This document shows, in pieces, positions 54,929 to 63,643 of a stretch of 64,000 bases of DNA; position 1 is the first letter of the stretch, and each line of letters opens with the position of its first letter. The position numbers were made by a program, and so were the translations under genes. The DNA comes from Flavobacterium alvei (GTDB lineage Bacteria > Bacteroidota > Bacteroidia > Flavobacteriales > Flavobacteriaceae), in NCBI RefSeq assembly GCF_002920895.1, contig NZ_PQVG01000005.1, positions 1 through 64,000 of the forward strand, given 5' to 3'. The notes beneath the pieces are model-generated. The model did no database searches and had not been told where the DNA came from. It was given only the letters and a program-made list of their open reading frames with translations.

Positions 54929-56227
54929 TTATTCCTCTTTAAGCCAACTCCAGCGTTTTGCCCAATCTAATAATATGTCGTTTTTCCATTTCAAGATGGT
55001 TTTTCCGCCTTGGATCTTTCCATCATAATAATCAGGGCTGGACTTATCGGTGTACCAATTGGAGCCTAATTTATAATCGGTGGTATAACGATTTTTACCA
55101 GGCCATAAATTGTCGATGACCAATTTCCCTTCTTTTCCATTCAGTTCACTAATAGAAGAGGTAAACTTGTAGTTCAAAATTTCAGCTTTTTTGGGAATGT
55201 ATTTAATGGAATAATTGCCTTTGCCAAGATAATAGCCAGGCCATTTTTGAACATTATCTTTATTATAGGGAACTTCCATCCAAAAACAGGCCGAATCTTT
55301 CGGGATGTTTTTTTCAGGCCCTTTCAAATGGAATTCAAGAATCGAACAAAAAGCTACCGAATCCTTTAAACTAGTAACATTATCATAAACAATGCGGGGA
55401 CTGTGGGTAAATTTCTCAAAACTGCCGCCCCAACTTTCCCGTGTAGGGTTATTTGGATTTCCATCCATCATATAAAGAAGCGAAGGAGTATCGCCCATTT
55501 TAACTTCACCATTGTAGTAGCTTTTAAAATCCTTTCCAAAATTTCCAGCGCCTTCAATGTATTTACCGTAATAATCGGAATTCTTTATGTTATCGGGAGC
55601 ATCATTGGTTGAAAACAAACTATAATAGGAAGAATTCACTTCAATAAACCACAGATTTGGAAAATTTGCTGCGATATAGGCATAACTGTTGGCGCTCCAT
55701 TTTTTGTTCGGTCCGCCAATCCAATACACTCGGATGTTTTTCTGAATTTCCGGAGCGTCGTGCAAGGCTTGGGCAATATCTTCCAATCCGCCCCATCCCA
55801 ATATCCAAAGGGGCTCTAAACTTTTCTTTTTGGCACATTTTATAATCCAGTCCGAACCTTCGGTAGCTTTGGTGTAACCAATGTAAGGTGCGTTTCCTTG
55901 ACGTCCTTGTTTTGCAATGGAACGCAGATAATCAGGTGTCAGAAAACCATTTTTATGTTTTTGCAGTTTAGGTAAATCCTTTTCATACAAATCAATCATA
56001 CGAAGAATTTCCTTTTTGTTTCCATTGCCATAAGAAGGAGAGGAAACCAGCCCCTCTATATTGAACAAATCACTATACATTAGCAAATGAGCCATCGACT
56101 GATTATCGTCAGGATCTGTTCCGCCAATATCGGTACTAATCAGAATTCGGGGTTTGACAAGTACCGGATTTTGTGCCGTCAGGCTAATGGAACAAATACA
56201 GAAAAATAATATTGCTATTTTATTCAT
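54929..56227 (-). CDS. Exported DUF1593 (nucleoside-hydrolase-like) protein, copy 2
   Basis: A 432-residue paralogue of the next gene downstream. I start at ATG 56227 because it begins a clean signal peptide (MNKIAILFFCICSISLTAQ). The frame is open 56 codons further, but that stretch lies within the kinase gene. ILISTDIGGTDPDDNQSMAHLLMYS is the metal-binding motif of the nucleoside-hydrolase fold, closer to the classical DTDxGxDD than copy 1. PLWILGWGGLEDIAQAL matches the second motif. The C-terminal beta region is similar in length to copy 1's but not obviously the same domain. Only four bases separate it from the kinase stop, so it belongs to the sugar-use operon. Confidence 0.8.
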   Translation of the reverse strand: MNKIAILFFCICSISLTAQNPVLVKPRILISTDIGGTDPDDNQSMAHLLMYSDLFNIEGLVSSPSYGNGNKKEILRMIDLYEKDLPKLQKHKNGFLTPDYLRSIAKQGRQGNAPYIGYTKATEGSDWIIKCAKKKSLEPLWILGWGGLEDIAQALHDAPEIQKNIRVYWIGGPNKKWSANSYAYIAANFPNLWFIEVNSSYYSLFSTNDAPDNIKNSDYYGKYIEGAGNFGKDFKSYYNGEVKMGDTPSLLYMMDGNPNNPTRESWGGSFEKFTHSPRIVYDNVTSLKDSVAFCSILEFHLKGPEKNIPKDSACFWMEVPYNKDNVQKWPGYYLGKGNYSIKYIPKKAEILNYKFTSSISELNGKEGKLVIDNLWPGKNRYTTDYKLGSNWYTDKSSPDYYDGKIQGGKTILKWKNDILLDWAKRWSWLKEE

Positions 56228-56231
56228 AGTT

Positions 56232-57713
56232 TTAATTAACCAGCTTGTTCCAAACCTGAAAGTGTTTTTCTGCTTCCAAATATTTACCCGAATGCAAGAC
56301 TTGCCTTTCTCCAAACAATTGTTGCACTTCCTCCAGATTTTTGAAAATTCCTGCACCCAAGCCAGCCAAATAAGCCGCCCCCAAAGCCGAAACATCGGGC
56401 ATCGTGCTTTTTATTACTTTACTGTCGAGCAAATCCGTCAAGAAATCCATAACAAAATTATTGGCCGTTATGCCGCCATTGACCATCAATTCCTGGATGG
56501 GAACGCCAGTATCTTTTTGCATCGCATCCAAAACAGCCTTGATTTGGTAAGGAATGGTTTCCAAAGCCGCTCTCACGATGTGATTTTTTTTGCAGTCGAA
56601 AGTCAAACCTTCGATGGATGCTTTTCGGCTCATATTCCAATAAGGTGCACCCAATCCGCTGAAAGCTGGCACAATGTAAACGCCGTTATTATCTTGAACT
56701 GATGTTGCCATCGCTTCAGTTTCTCGGCTTTCACCAAAGAGTTGCAGTTCATTTTTCAGCCATTCGATGGTGGAACCACAAGAAACAATTACTCCTTCGA
56801 GGGCATAATCAACCCGTTCTTCGGTGCTCCAACAAATGGTCGTTATCATTCCGCTGGCAGACGATTTCGGCTTGTCACCAATGTTCATCAAGACCGAACA
56901 ACCTGTTCCCAAAGTGGCTTTGGCTGTTCCGGGATTTAGGCACCCTTCACCAAAAGCCGCCGCGTGCGAATCGCCAATCATTGCCGTAATAGGCAATGGT
57001 TTTTCGAACAAACCTTCAAAAAGAGATTCTCCAAAATGAAAAGCCGATGGTTTGGGTTCGGGTAAATTGATTCCTTTTAATCCAAAGGTTTCGATTAATT
57101 CTTTGTCCCATTCCAACTTTTCAAGATTAAAAAGTAATGTTCTGGAAGCGTTTGAATAATCTGTTAAATATTGAGTTCCGCCCGTTAATTTATACAACAA
57201 CCAAGTATCAACAGTTCCGAAAAAAGCTTCTCCTGATTGTATCTTGTTTTTTACTGTTTCGTTATTTTGGTTCAACCAAATCAACTTCGTTCCCGAAAAA
57301 TAAGGATCGATGATTAATCCGGTTTTGTTTTTTACTTCGTCGGCAATTCCGATTTTGAAATTTAATTCTTCGCAAATCGCTATCGAACGTTTGCATTGCC
57401 AAACCACAGCCGGAGCAATCGCTTTTCCGGATTTATCCCATACCACAAAAGTTTCCCTTTGATTCGAAATTCCCGCTGATTTGATGTCTTCCAATTTTCC
57501 GCCATTCGAAGTAAAAACAGCCAAACAAGCCTTAACCGAAAGCAGGACATTTTGGTATATTCCTTCGGGATTTTGTTCGACAAAACCGCCTTCCAAATAA
57601 TTGGTTTCCAAAATTTCAGTGGCTTTCGCCAAAACTTCGCCTTTGGTATTGAAAATAATAGTTTTGGTACTGCTCGTTCCTTGATCAATAGCCAGAATTA
57701 GAGAATTTTCCAT
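56232..57713 (-). CDS. FGGY family carbohydrate kinase, probable apulose kinase
   Basis: A 493-residue FGGY kinase (glycerol/xylulose/fuculose kinase family). AIDQGTSSTKTIIF is the first phosphate loop, GISNQRETFVVWD follows, GDSHAAAFGEGC contains the catalytic-base Asp, and GTGCSVLMNIG and MVNGGITANNFVMDFL are the nucleotide-site signatures. The pattern is closest to glycerol kinase, but the setting (Rbs-type transporter and split transketolase) points to a ketopentose such as apulose (apulokinase ApsK, EC 2.7.1.233). Xylulose or ribulose kinase are alternatives. Confidence 0.8.
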   Translation of the reverse strand: MENSLILAIDQGTSSTKTIIFNTKGEVLAKATEILETNYLEGGFVEQNPEGIYQNVLLSVKACLAVFTSNGGKLEDIKSAGISNQRETFVVWDKSGKAIAPAVVWQCKRSIAICEELNFKIGIADEVKNKTGLIIDPYFSGTKLIWLNQNNETVKNKIQSGEAFFGTVDTWLLYKLTGGTQYLTDYSNASRTLLFNLEKLEWDKELIETFGLKGINLPEPKPSAFHFGESLFEGLFEKPLPITAMIGDSHAAAFGEGCLNPGTAKATLGTGCSVLMNIGDKPKSSASGMITTICWSTEERVDYALEGVIVSCGSTIEWLKNELQLFGESRETEAMATSVQDNNGVYIVPAFSGLGAPYWNMSRKASIEGLTFDCKKNHIVRAALETIPYQIKAVLDAMQKDTGVPIQELMVNGGITANNFVMDFLTDLLDSKVIKSTMPDVSALGAAYLAGLGAGIFKNLEEVQQLFGERQVLHSGKYLEAEKHFQVWNKLVN

Positions 57714-57718
57714 AGTCG

Positions 57719-58693
57719 TTATTCTGCTTTTGAATTTGCTTTGTCAATCATCACCGCCAATAGAATCACCATTCCTTTTACGACCTGCTGCCAAAAAGGG
57801 GAAACGTCCAATAACACCAATCCGTTATTTAAAACGCCAATAATTATCGCTCCCAAAACAGTTCCAATAATAGTTCCTCTTCCGCCCGAAAGCGAAGTTC
57901 CACCAATTACAACCGCTGCAATAGCATCCAATTCATAACTCATTCCCGCATTAGGCTGTGCCGAATCCAGTCTGGAAGTGACCATAATTCCACCAATGGC
58001 AGCCAAAGCTCCCGCAAGCGTATAAACGATAATTTTTACTTTGTCAATGTTGATTCCAGATAATTTGGCTGCATTTTCGTTGCCTCCAATGGCATAAATG
58101 TAGCGTCCCAAAGCGGTTTTATTCGAGATAATCATCGCTGCAATGACAACGACAACCGCAATCCAAACCAAAATGGGAATGCCCAAAAACCAACCCGTTC
58201 CGATGTAAGCGAAGTTGGTTCCCAAACTTGAAATCGGATAGCCTTTCGTCCAAAGCATCGTGAATCCTCTTGCCACGGTAAGCATTGCAAGGGTTGCCAC
58301 GAAAGGCGGCACCTTGAATTTGGTGATAACCCAGCCGTTAAAAAATCCCAGAAAAGAGCCTGTTGCAATTCCCGCTAAAACAGTTCCCAACAAGGTAAAT
58401 CCAATAAATAAATCATTCCCGGGAAAAGAGATTCCCGATTTTAAAAGTCCTGCAGCAACTGCACCGCTAAAAGCTAAAATAGAACCTACCGATAAATCAA
58501 TTCCTGCGGTCAAAACCACTAATGTCATCCCAACGGAAATGCAAATATTAACAGAGATTTGTCTCAATACATTCCAGCCGTTATCGACAGTCAGGAATTT
58601 ATCTGAAAGTATCGTTAATCCAATGCACAAAATTAATAAGGCAATTGTGGATTGAAATTTTGCAAGTTTTGAACGATCTAAAGCTATGTTCAT
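57719..58693 (-). CDS. Sugar ABC transporter permease (RbsC type)
   Basis: A 324-residue inner-membrane permease of the ribose/xylose (CUT2) family with eight or more hydrophobic segments. VGMTLVVLTAGIDLSVGSILAFSG and VIGGTSLSGGRGTIIGTVLGA are the RbsC signatures, the latter near the ATPase contact loop. It pairs with the RbsA-type and RbsB-type genes just upstream. ABC importers of this type are uncommon in Bacteroidota, which usually take up sugars by MFS or sodium symport, so the cassette stands out. 11-base gap to the ATPase gene. Confidence 0.92.
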   Translation of the reverse strand: MNIALDRSKLAKFQSTIALLILCIGLTILSDKFLTVDNGWNVLRQISVNICISVGMTLVVLTAGIDLSVGSILAFSGAVAAGLLKSGISFPGNDLFIGFTLLGTVLAGIATGSFLGFFNGWVITKFKVPPFVATLAMLTVARGFTMLWTKGYPISSLGTNFAYIGTGWFLGIPILVWIAVVVVIAAMIISNKTALGRYIYAIGGNENAAKLSGINIDKVKIIVYTLAGALAAIGGIMVTSRLDSAQPNAGMSYELDAIAAVVIGGTSLSGGRGTIIGTVLGAIIIGVLNNGLVLLDVSPFWQQVVKGMVILLAVMIDKANSKAE

Positions 58694-58704
58694 ATCTATT
58701 TAAA

Positions 58705-60210
58705 TTAAATTGTTTGTGGAATTGCCGCTTTCAAAATGGCATCTTCATTGGCATCAGCCGAATTAAACTCGGCGGTTATTTTGCCTTCTGCCATTACCAA
58801 AACGCGGTCTGAAACGGTTAGAATTTCGGGCAGTTCAGAAGAAACCACTATAATGCCAAGTCCCGCTTCGGAAAGTTCCATAATAAGTTTGTAAATCTCG
58901 TTTTTTGCTCCGGCATCGACTCCTCTTGTGGGTTCGTCGAGCATCAAAACTTTGGGTTGGGTTGCCAAGCATCTTGCCAAAACGACTTTTTGCTGGTTTC
59001 CTCCGCTTAAATTTTTCACTGCCAAATGAGGTGACGAAGTTTTTATTTTTAGTGAATCTATGTATTTCTGGGTGAGTTCGAGTTCTTTTTTGGCAGATAA
59101 AAATCCTGTTTGCTGAATGTCTTTCAAAGTACTCAAAGTAATGTTGGTCTTTACATCCAAACCTAAAACCAATCCGTCTCTTTTGCGGTCTTCGGGAACC
59201 AAAACGATTCCGGATTGTATGGCTTCACGAGGCGACTTCAGTTTTACTTTCTGGTTTTCGATGCTAATAGAATCCGAAGTATCGGAAGGGTGAATTCCTA
59301 GAATACATTCCAATAATTCAGTCCGACCGGCTCCCATCAATCCAAAAATTCCGAGAATTTCTCCACTTTTTAAATTGAAATTCAAATTGTCGAGCAGTAT
59401 TCGTTTCGAACTATCTTTTTTTAATAAAGTCAGGTTTTCTACTTTAAGAAGGTCTTCATTTTTAGTGATGCGATGTCCTTTTTCGATGATTTTAATATCA
59501 CGACCCACCATTTTTTTGATGATTGAATCGTGGTTCACGCCATCCATTGTGCCCGTTTCGGTCACTTTTCCGTCACGCAAAACGATGTAACTGTCGGCAA
59601 TTTTGAATAATTCGTCCAGTTTATGCGAAATGTAAACAATGGCTTTGTTCTCTTTTCGCAAGTTTTCGATGATGCCAAAAAGAATCTCCACTTCGTGATC
59701 GCTAATCGCCGAAGTGGGTTCGTCCATAATAATCACTTCGGAATCAGTCAACAACGCTTTGGCGATTTCTACCACTTGTTGTTGTCCTAATTTCAAGTCT
59801 CGAATAAGCGTTTTTGGATTGACGTCCAACTTTAGTCGTGCCAAAAGTTCCTGCGTTTTTTGGTGCATTCCGTTTTTGTCCAAAAAGCCCCAAGCATTGA
59901 CCAATTCTCTTCCTAAAAAGATGTTTTCAGCGATGCTTAAATCGGGAATCAAGTTCAGTTCCTGATGAATAATGGCGATGCCGCAAGCTTGTGCTTCTCT
60001 TGGATTTTCGAAACGGACTTCTTCGCCTTTGTAGATGATTTTCCCTTCGTATTCCGGATAAACGCCGGACAAAATTTTCATCAAAGTGGATTTTCCAGCT
60101 CCATTTTCGCCAATGATGGCCGTGACTTTTCCCGGCAATAATTCCATCGAAACATCGCACAATGCCGTGATACCCGAAAATTTCTTTCCTATTTTTTCTG
60201 CTGTTAACAT
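58705..60210 (-). CDS. Sugar ABC transporter ATP-binding protein (RbsA type)
   Basis: A 501-residue fused double ATPase of the CUT2 family. Domain 1 has Walker A GENGAGKSTLMK (about residue 35), LGQQQVVEIAKAL as signature region and IIMDEPTSA as Walker B. Domain 2 has the degenerate Walker A GLMGAGRTELLE, LSGGNQQKVVLARCLA as signature and LMLDEPTRGVD as Walker B. Complete and of normal length. It energises uptake through the adjacent permease. It starts three bases after the DUF2291 gene stop. Confidence 0.94.
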   Translation of the reverse strand: MLTAEKIGKKFSGITALCDVSMELLPGKVTAIIGENGAGKSTLMKILSGVYPEYEGKIIYKGEEVRFENPREAQACGIAIIHQELNLIPDLSIAENIFLGRELVNAWGFLDKNGMHQKTQELLARLKLDVNPKTLIRDLKLGQQQVVEIAKALLTDSEVIIMDEPTSAISDHEVEILFGIIENLRKENKAIVYISHKLDELFKIADSYIVLRDGKVTETGTMDGVNHDSIIKKMVGRDIKIIEKGHRITKNEDLLKVENLTLLKKDSSKRILLDNLNFNLKSGEILGIFGLMGAGRTELLECILGIHPSDTSDSISIENQKVKLKSPREAIQSGIVLVPEDRKRDGLVLGLDVKTNITLSTLKDIQQTGFLSAKKELELTQKYIDSLKIKTSSPHLAVKNLSGGNQQKVVLARCLATQPKVLMLDEPTRGVDAGAKNEIYKLIMELSEAGLGIIVVSSELPEILTVSDRVLVMAEGKITAEFNSADANEDAILKAAIPQTI

Positions 60211-60213
60211 TCG

Positions 60214-60843
60214 CTATTTGGAATTAATTTCGAGTTGCAACGGAACGATTTCCATCTTGTCCGTCTTTGGATTAGACTGGCTCAATTCTATTCCACCCAA
60301 AAAAGTAATGCTGTCTCCTTTTTGAACTTTCGCAGTAAATGGAGCCACGATTTCGGCTTTTATCAGTTTGTTGATTTCCTCAGAAACGTTGTTCAAATCC
60401 ATCGTGTTGCTGAAATCATCAATGGAAATCAAGCCCGAACAATCTCTCGACGTGTTGCCAAAAATGTATTGGATAGCCAGTTTTATTTCTTCTCCCGAAG
60501 CTGTTTTAAGAGTAACAAATTCCTCGTCGATGGCCGTTACTTTGCCTTCTCCTTTGACGAAGAAATATTTCATATCTCCCTCATTTTGAAAATGGCTGAA
60601 AGCTGTAAATGCCTTTTTGGAGTCTTTTTTCATCGCCGAAAGCAAATCCGAAACAGCAACCGCTTCTTTTTTGGCAGCCGGGATTTTCTCCAAAAGATAG
60701 GTTTTGGCGTAGGCTTTCGCATCAAAAACAGTTGCTATTTTTGACACCTGCATTTCGCTTATCTTTTTGAAGTAAACCGCATTGTACAACAGCAACCCAA
60801 AAAAGAGCAGTATTAAAAAATACTTTATGATTTTTTGTAACAT
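60214..60843 (-). CDS. DUF2291 family protein linked to sugar ABC transporters
   Basis: A 209-residue protein with one N-terminal membrane anchor (FLILLFFGLLLYNAVYF) and a periplasmic domain of the DUF2291 family. KGEGKVTAIDEEFVTLKT and AIQYIFGNTSRDCSGLISIDDFSNTMDLNNVSEEINK are recognisable. DUF2291 genes are typically found between the binding-protein and ATPase genes of RbsB-type transporters, as here. The role is unproven; an accessory to the transporter is the usual guess. Confidence 0.85.
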   Translation of the reverse strand: MLQKIIKYFLILLFFGLLLYNAVYFKKISEMQVSKIATVFDAKAYAKTYLLEKIPAAKKEAVAVSDLLSAMKKDSKKAFTAFSHFQNEGDMKYFFVKGEGKVTAIDEEFVTLKTASGEEIKLAIQYIFGNTSRDCSGLISIDDFSNTMDLNNVSEEINKLIKAEIVAPFTAKVQKGDSITFLGGIELSQSNPKTDKMEIVPLQLEINSK

Positions 60844-60849
60844 ACCTCG

Positions 60850-61785
60850 TTATTTTTTACCGTAAGCAATGTACTTGTCAATGTTTTCTTTGGTCACCAC
60901 CTCAACGGCAATAGGCAATTTTTTAGGAAAATCTTTTTGGCCCTTGAAATAGTCGTCGGCATAAGTGGCGGCAGTTTCGGCGATAATTTTAGGAAATTGC
61001 ATCGCTGTGGCCGTCAATTTTCCTTCCTTGATGGAGTTAATGGCATCTTCGGCACCGTCAAAACCAAAAACTTTTACTTTGTCGGCTTTGTTGGCGGCAA
61101 CCAAGGCTTGGTAAGCACCCATCGCCATAGCATCGTTTCCGCAAAAAACACCGTCAATATCGGGATGCGCCTGCAAAATAGACTCCATTACTTCCATTGC
61201 TTTGTTGCGGTCGAAATCGGCACTTTGTTGGGCCACCATTTTTAAACCTGGGTAATTGTCCACTGAACTATGAAAACCTTTCGAGCGATTCCAAGTGTTG
61301 TTGTCGGAAACAATTCCCAATAATTCCACATAATTCCCTTTTTTCCCTAGTTTGTCCACGAACAATTTTCCCAATTGCACGCAAGCGGAATAGCTGTCGG
61401 AAAGGATTTGCGAAGTCGCCGCATCGGTGGAATTGATTTCCCTGTCCATACAAAAAACAGGGATTCCGGCTTCTTTGGCTTTCGTCGCATTGGCAACAGA
61501 ACCCGCTGCATCTGTCGGATTGAATAAAATAGCGTCATAGCCCGAAGAAATGGCGTTTTCGAAATGATCGCTTTCCAATGCCGTGTTGTTTTGGGAATCA
61601 AAAATCTTGGATTCGTATCCGAGTTCTTTTGCTTTTTTGGCCGCAGTTTCGGCTAAAAATACAAACCAAGGATTGTTTAAAGTAGAAACCACAATGGCTA
61701 TTTTCTTTGGTTCTTCGGCCTTCTCGGATTTTTTACAGCTGGTCAAACTGGCAAAAAGCACTAAGGCTAAAATTAATTTTTTCAT
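60850..61785 (-). CDS. Sugar ABC transporter substrate-binding lipoprotein (RbsB type)
   Basis: A 311-residue periplasmic binding protein of the RbsB/peripla_BP_4 family. A lipoprotein signal ([11 protein letters not shown], lipid-modified Cys about residue 17) is followed by [40 protein letters not shown] and [17 protein letters not shown], all standard pentose-binding elements. The [14 protein letters not shown] stretch closes the fold. D-apiose-specific members of this family are known from other bacteria, which with the downstream enzymes suggests D-apiose; ribose or another pentose is possible. It heads the transporter genes. Confidence 0.93.
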   Translation of the reverse strand: MKKLILALVLFASLTSCKKSEKAEEPKKIAIVVSTLNNPWFVFLAETAAKKAKELGYESKIFDSQNNTALESDHFENAISSGYDAILFNPTDAAGSVANATKAKEAGIPVFCMDREINSTDAATSQILSDSYSACVQLGKLFVDKLGKKGNYVELLGIVSDNNTWNRSKGFHSSVDNYPGLKMVAQQSADFDRNKAMEVMESILQAHPDIDGVFCGNDAMAMGAYQALVAANKADKVKVFGFDGAEDAINSIKEGKLTATAMQFPKIIAETAATYADDYFKGQKDFPKKLPIAVEVVTKENIDKYIAYGKK

Positions 61786-61839
61786 AAAAATGGGTTGTTT
61801 TTTGGTTTATTAATAGCTGTTTTTTATTTCAAATAATGA

Positions 61840-62811
61840 TTATAATTTTTTGATTAATTGAAGTGCAGTTTCGGTCAAACCGTCTTCGGAAATTCCGTAA
61901 TGATTTAATATTTCGGTTTGCGAACCCGTAACGGTATATTCGTCGGGAATGCCCACAATTTTGAAAGGTTTATGAAATTGGTTTTCCAATAAAAAAGAGG
62001 CACAAGCTTCGCCTAAACCGCCGTAAACGCTGTGTTCTTCGACCGTTATAATAGCACCAACTTCATTCGAAAGTGACTTCAACAAATTATAATCCAATGG
62101 TTTTATGGTGTGCATACTAACCACCGTGGCTTCAATATTATGCTCTTCTTTTAACTTTTTGGCGGCTTGCAAAGCAGGATATACCGTTTCGCCAGTCGCA
62201 ATTATGGCCAAATCTTTTCCTTTGGCAATGACCCTGCCTTTTCCAAATTCGAAGGTGTTTTCTTTGTCTTCGGTCAAAAGCGGCATTGGTTTTTTTCCAA
62301 AACGAAGGTAAAAAGGCTTGTTGATTTGGCTCGCTTGTCGAATGGCTTGTTCGGTTTCGAAATTGTCCGCAGGTGCCACAATTATCAAATTGTTGATGGC
62401 TCGCAAAGCGGCATAATCGTGCAAACTGTGATGCGTTGAACCCAAGGCACCATAACTTACTCCAGCACTAATACCAATCAATTTCACGGGATTATCGGAA
62501 TAGGCCACGTCATTCTTGATTTGCTCGAACGATCGGGCAGCCAAAAAACAGGCTGGCGAAACGGCAAAAGTTTTTTTGCCTGTCGAAGCCAATCCTGCGG
62601 CAACTCCAACCAATACTTGCTCTGCGATTCCTACTTCAATGATTTGTTTTGGATATTTTTTTGCAAAAGGAACCAATTTTCCCGATCCTCTGGAATCGCT
62701 GGTAACGGCCAAAATATCTCGGTCATTTTCCGCCAATTCTTGCAAGGTCGAAGAAAAAACTTCGAGATTCGCTTTGGCATTATCTGCCGTAATTTCTATA
62801 TGATTTCCCAT
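61840..62811 (-). CDS. Transketolase-like protein, C-terminal subunit (AptB-like)
   Basis: The C-terminal half of a split transketolase (323 residues). ILAVTSDSRGSGKL, IEVGIAEQVLVGVAAGLASTGKKTFAVSPACFL (with the catalytic Glu of the TPP site) and SAGVSYGALGSTHHSLHDYAALRAI with its active-site His are visible, and ITVEEHSVYGGLGEA lies in the C-terminal domain. It forms a complex with the N-terminal subunit encoded four bases upstream. In D-apiose breakdown a split transketolase (AptA/AptB, EC 2.2.1.13) converts apulose-4-phosphate. A general pentose-phosphate transketolase is usually a single chain, which favours a specialised role. Confidence 0.87.
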   Translation of the reverse strand: MGNHIEITADNAKANLEVFSSTLQELAENDRDILAVTSDSRGSGKLVPFAKKYPKQIIEVGIAEQVLVGVAAGLASTGKKTFAVSPACFLAARSFEQIKNDVAYSDNPVKLIGISAGVSYGALGSTHHSLHDYAALRAINNLIIVAPADNFETEQAIRQASQINKPFYLRFGKKPMPLLTEDKENTFEFGKGRVIAKGKDLAIIATGETVYPALQAAKKLKEEHNIEATVVSMHTIKPLDYNLLKSLSNEVGAIITVEEHSVYGGLGEACASFLLENQFHKPFKIVGIPDEYTVTGSQTEILNHYGISEDGLTETALQLIKKL

Positions 62812-62815
62812 TATT

Positions 62816-63637
62816 CTACTTGTTTGCTGCTGCCGTTAATTCTTCAATAGCTTGTGCATATTGTTCCTTGTTGGGAACGCCGTGATGCCAGTTCAATTGA
62901 TTTTCCATAAAACTCACGCCTTTGCCTTTGACCGTGTGGGCAATAATCAAATTGGGTTTCCCTTTTTCGAATGGAAGACTGGCGAAGGCTTCTTGCAGTG
63001 CTTTTACATCATTCCCGTTTACGTGTTTCACTGCCCAACCAAAACTTTCGAACTTGGTATCAACAGGATCCGTATTGCACACATCAGCCGTTGGACCTGA
63101 AATTTGCAAGGTGTTTTTGTCGATGATGGCGCATAAATTGTCGAGTTTGTAATGCGCTCCCGTCAAAGCGGCTTCCCAATTCGAACCTTCGGGCAATTCG
63201 CCATCACCCAACAAGGTAAAAACGCGATAGTCTTTGTCGTCCAATTTTGCGGCAATCGCTGTTCCCACGGCAAGTGGCAAACCGTGTCCCAAAGCTCCCG
63301 TGTTTTGTTCGACACCTTTTATTTTGCGGGTTGGATGCCCGATATAATGGGATTTGTATTTACATAAAGAATTCAAATCGTCCTCCGGAAAAAATCCAAC
63401 ATCTGCCAAAACCACAAAAAGGGCTTCCACGCAATGACCTTTACTTTGAATGTAACGGTCTCTGTCTGGAGAAGCAAAAGTTTCCGGACTCACATTGAGA
63501 ACTTCATTGTACAAAACATTGATGATGTCAATACTGGAAAGGCTTCCGCCGGTATGTCCGGCATTTGCCCCGACAATATATTTCAATATTTTTTGGCGGT
63601 ATTGGTTCGATTTTTCTATCAATAAATTTTGATTCAT
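62816..63637 (-). CDS. Transketolase-like protein, N-terminal subunit (AptA-like)
   Basis: The thiamine-diphosphate-binding half of a split transketolase (273 residues). ANAGHTGGSLSSIDIINVLY, KGHCVEALF, ALGHGLPLAVGTAIAAKL and the Mg/TPP motif GDGELPEGSNWEAAL ending in DKNTLQISG (the conserved Asn) are all present. HTVKGKGVSFMEN near the C-terminus is another family segment. It pairs with the C-terminal subunit downstream. It follows the FucI-like gene by six bases, so isomerase, transketolase, transporter and kinase form one operon. Confidence 0.89.
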   Translation of the reverse strand: MNQNLLIEKSNQYRQKILKYIVGANAGHTGGSLSSIDIINVLYNEVLNVSPETFASPDRDRYIQSKGHCVEALFVVLADVGFFPEDDLNSLCKYKSHYIGHPTRKIKGVEQNTGALGHGLPLAVGTAIAAKLDDKDYRVFTLLGDGELPEGSNWEAALTGAHYKLDNLCAIIDKNTLQISGPTADVCNTDPVDTKFESFGWAVKHVNGNDVKALQEAFASLPFEKGKPNLIIAHTVKGKGVSFMENQLNWHHGVPNKEQYAQAIEELTAAANK

Positions 63638-63643
63638 AATCGT

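Noticed and set aside
56154-56702. A 182-codon plus-strand frame across the DUF1593/FGGY kinase junction
   Set aside because: It is antisense to two well-supported genes with clear motifs, and its composition looks like a reversed reading of them.
60235-60744. A 169-codon plus-strand frame
   Set aside because: It is antisense to the DUF2291 gene, which has correct operon spacing and a family match. The frame itself shows no family features.
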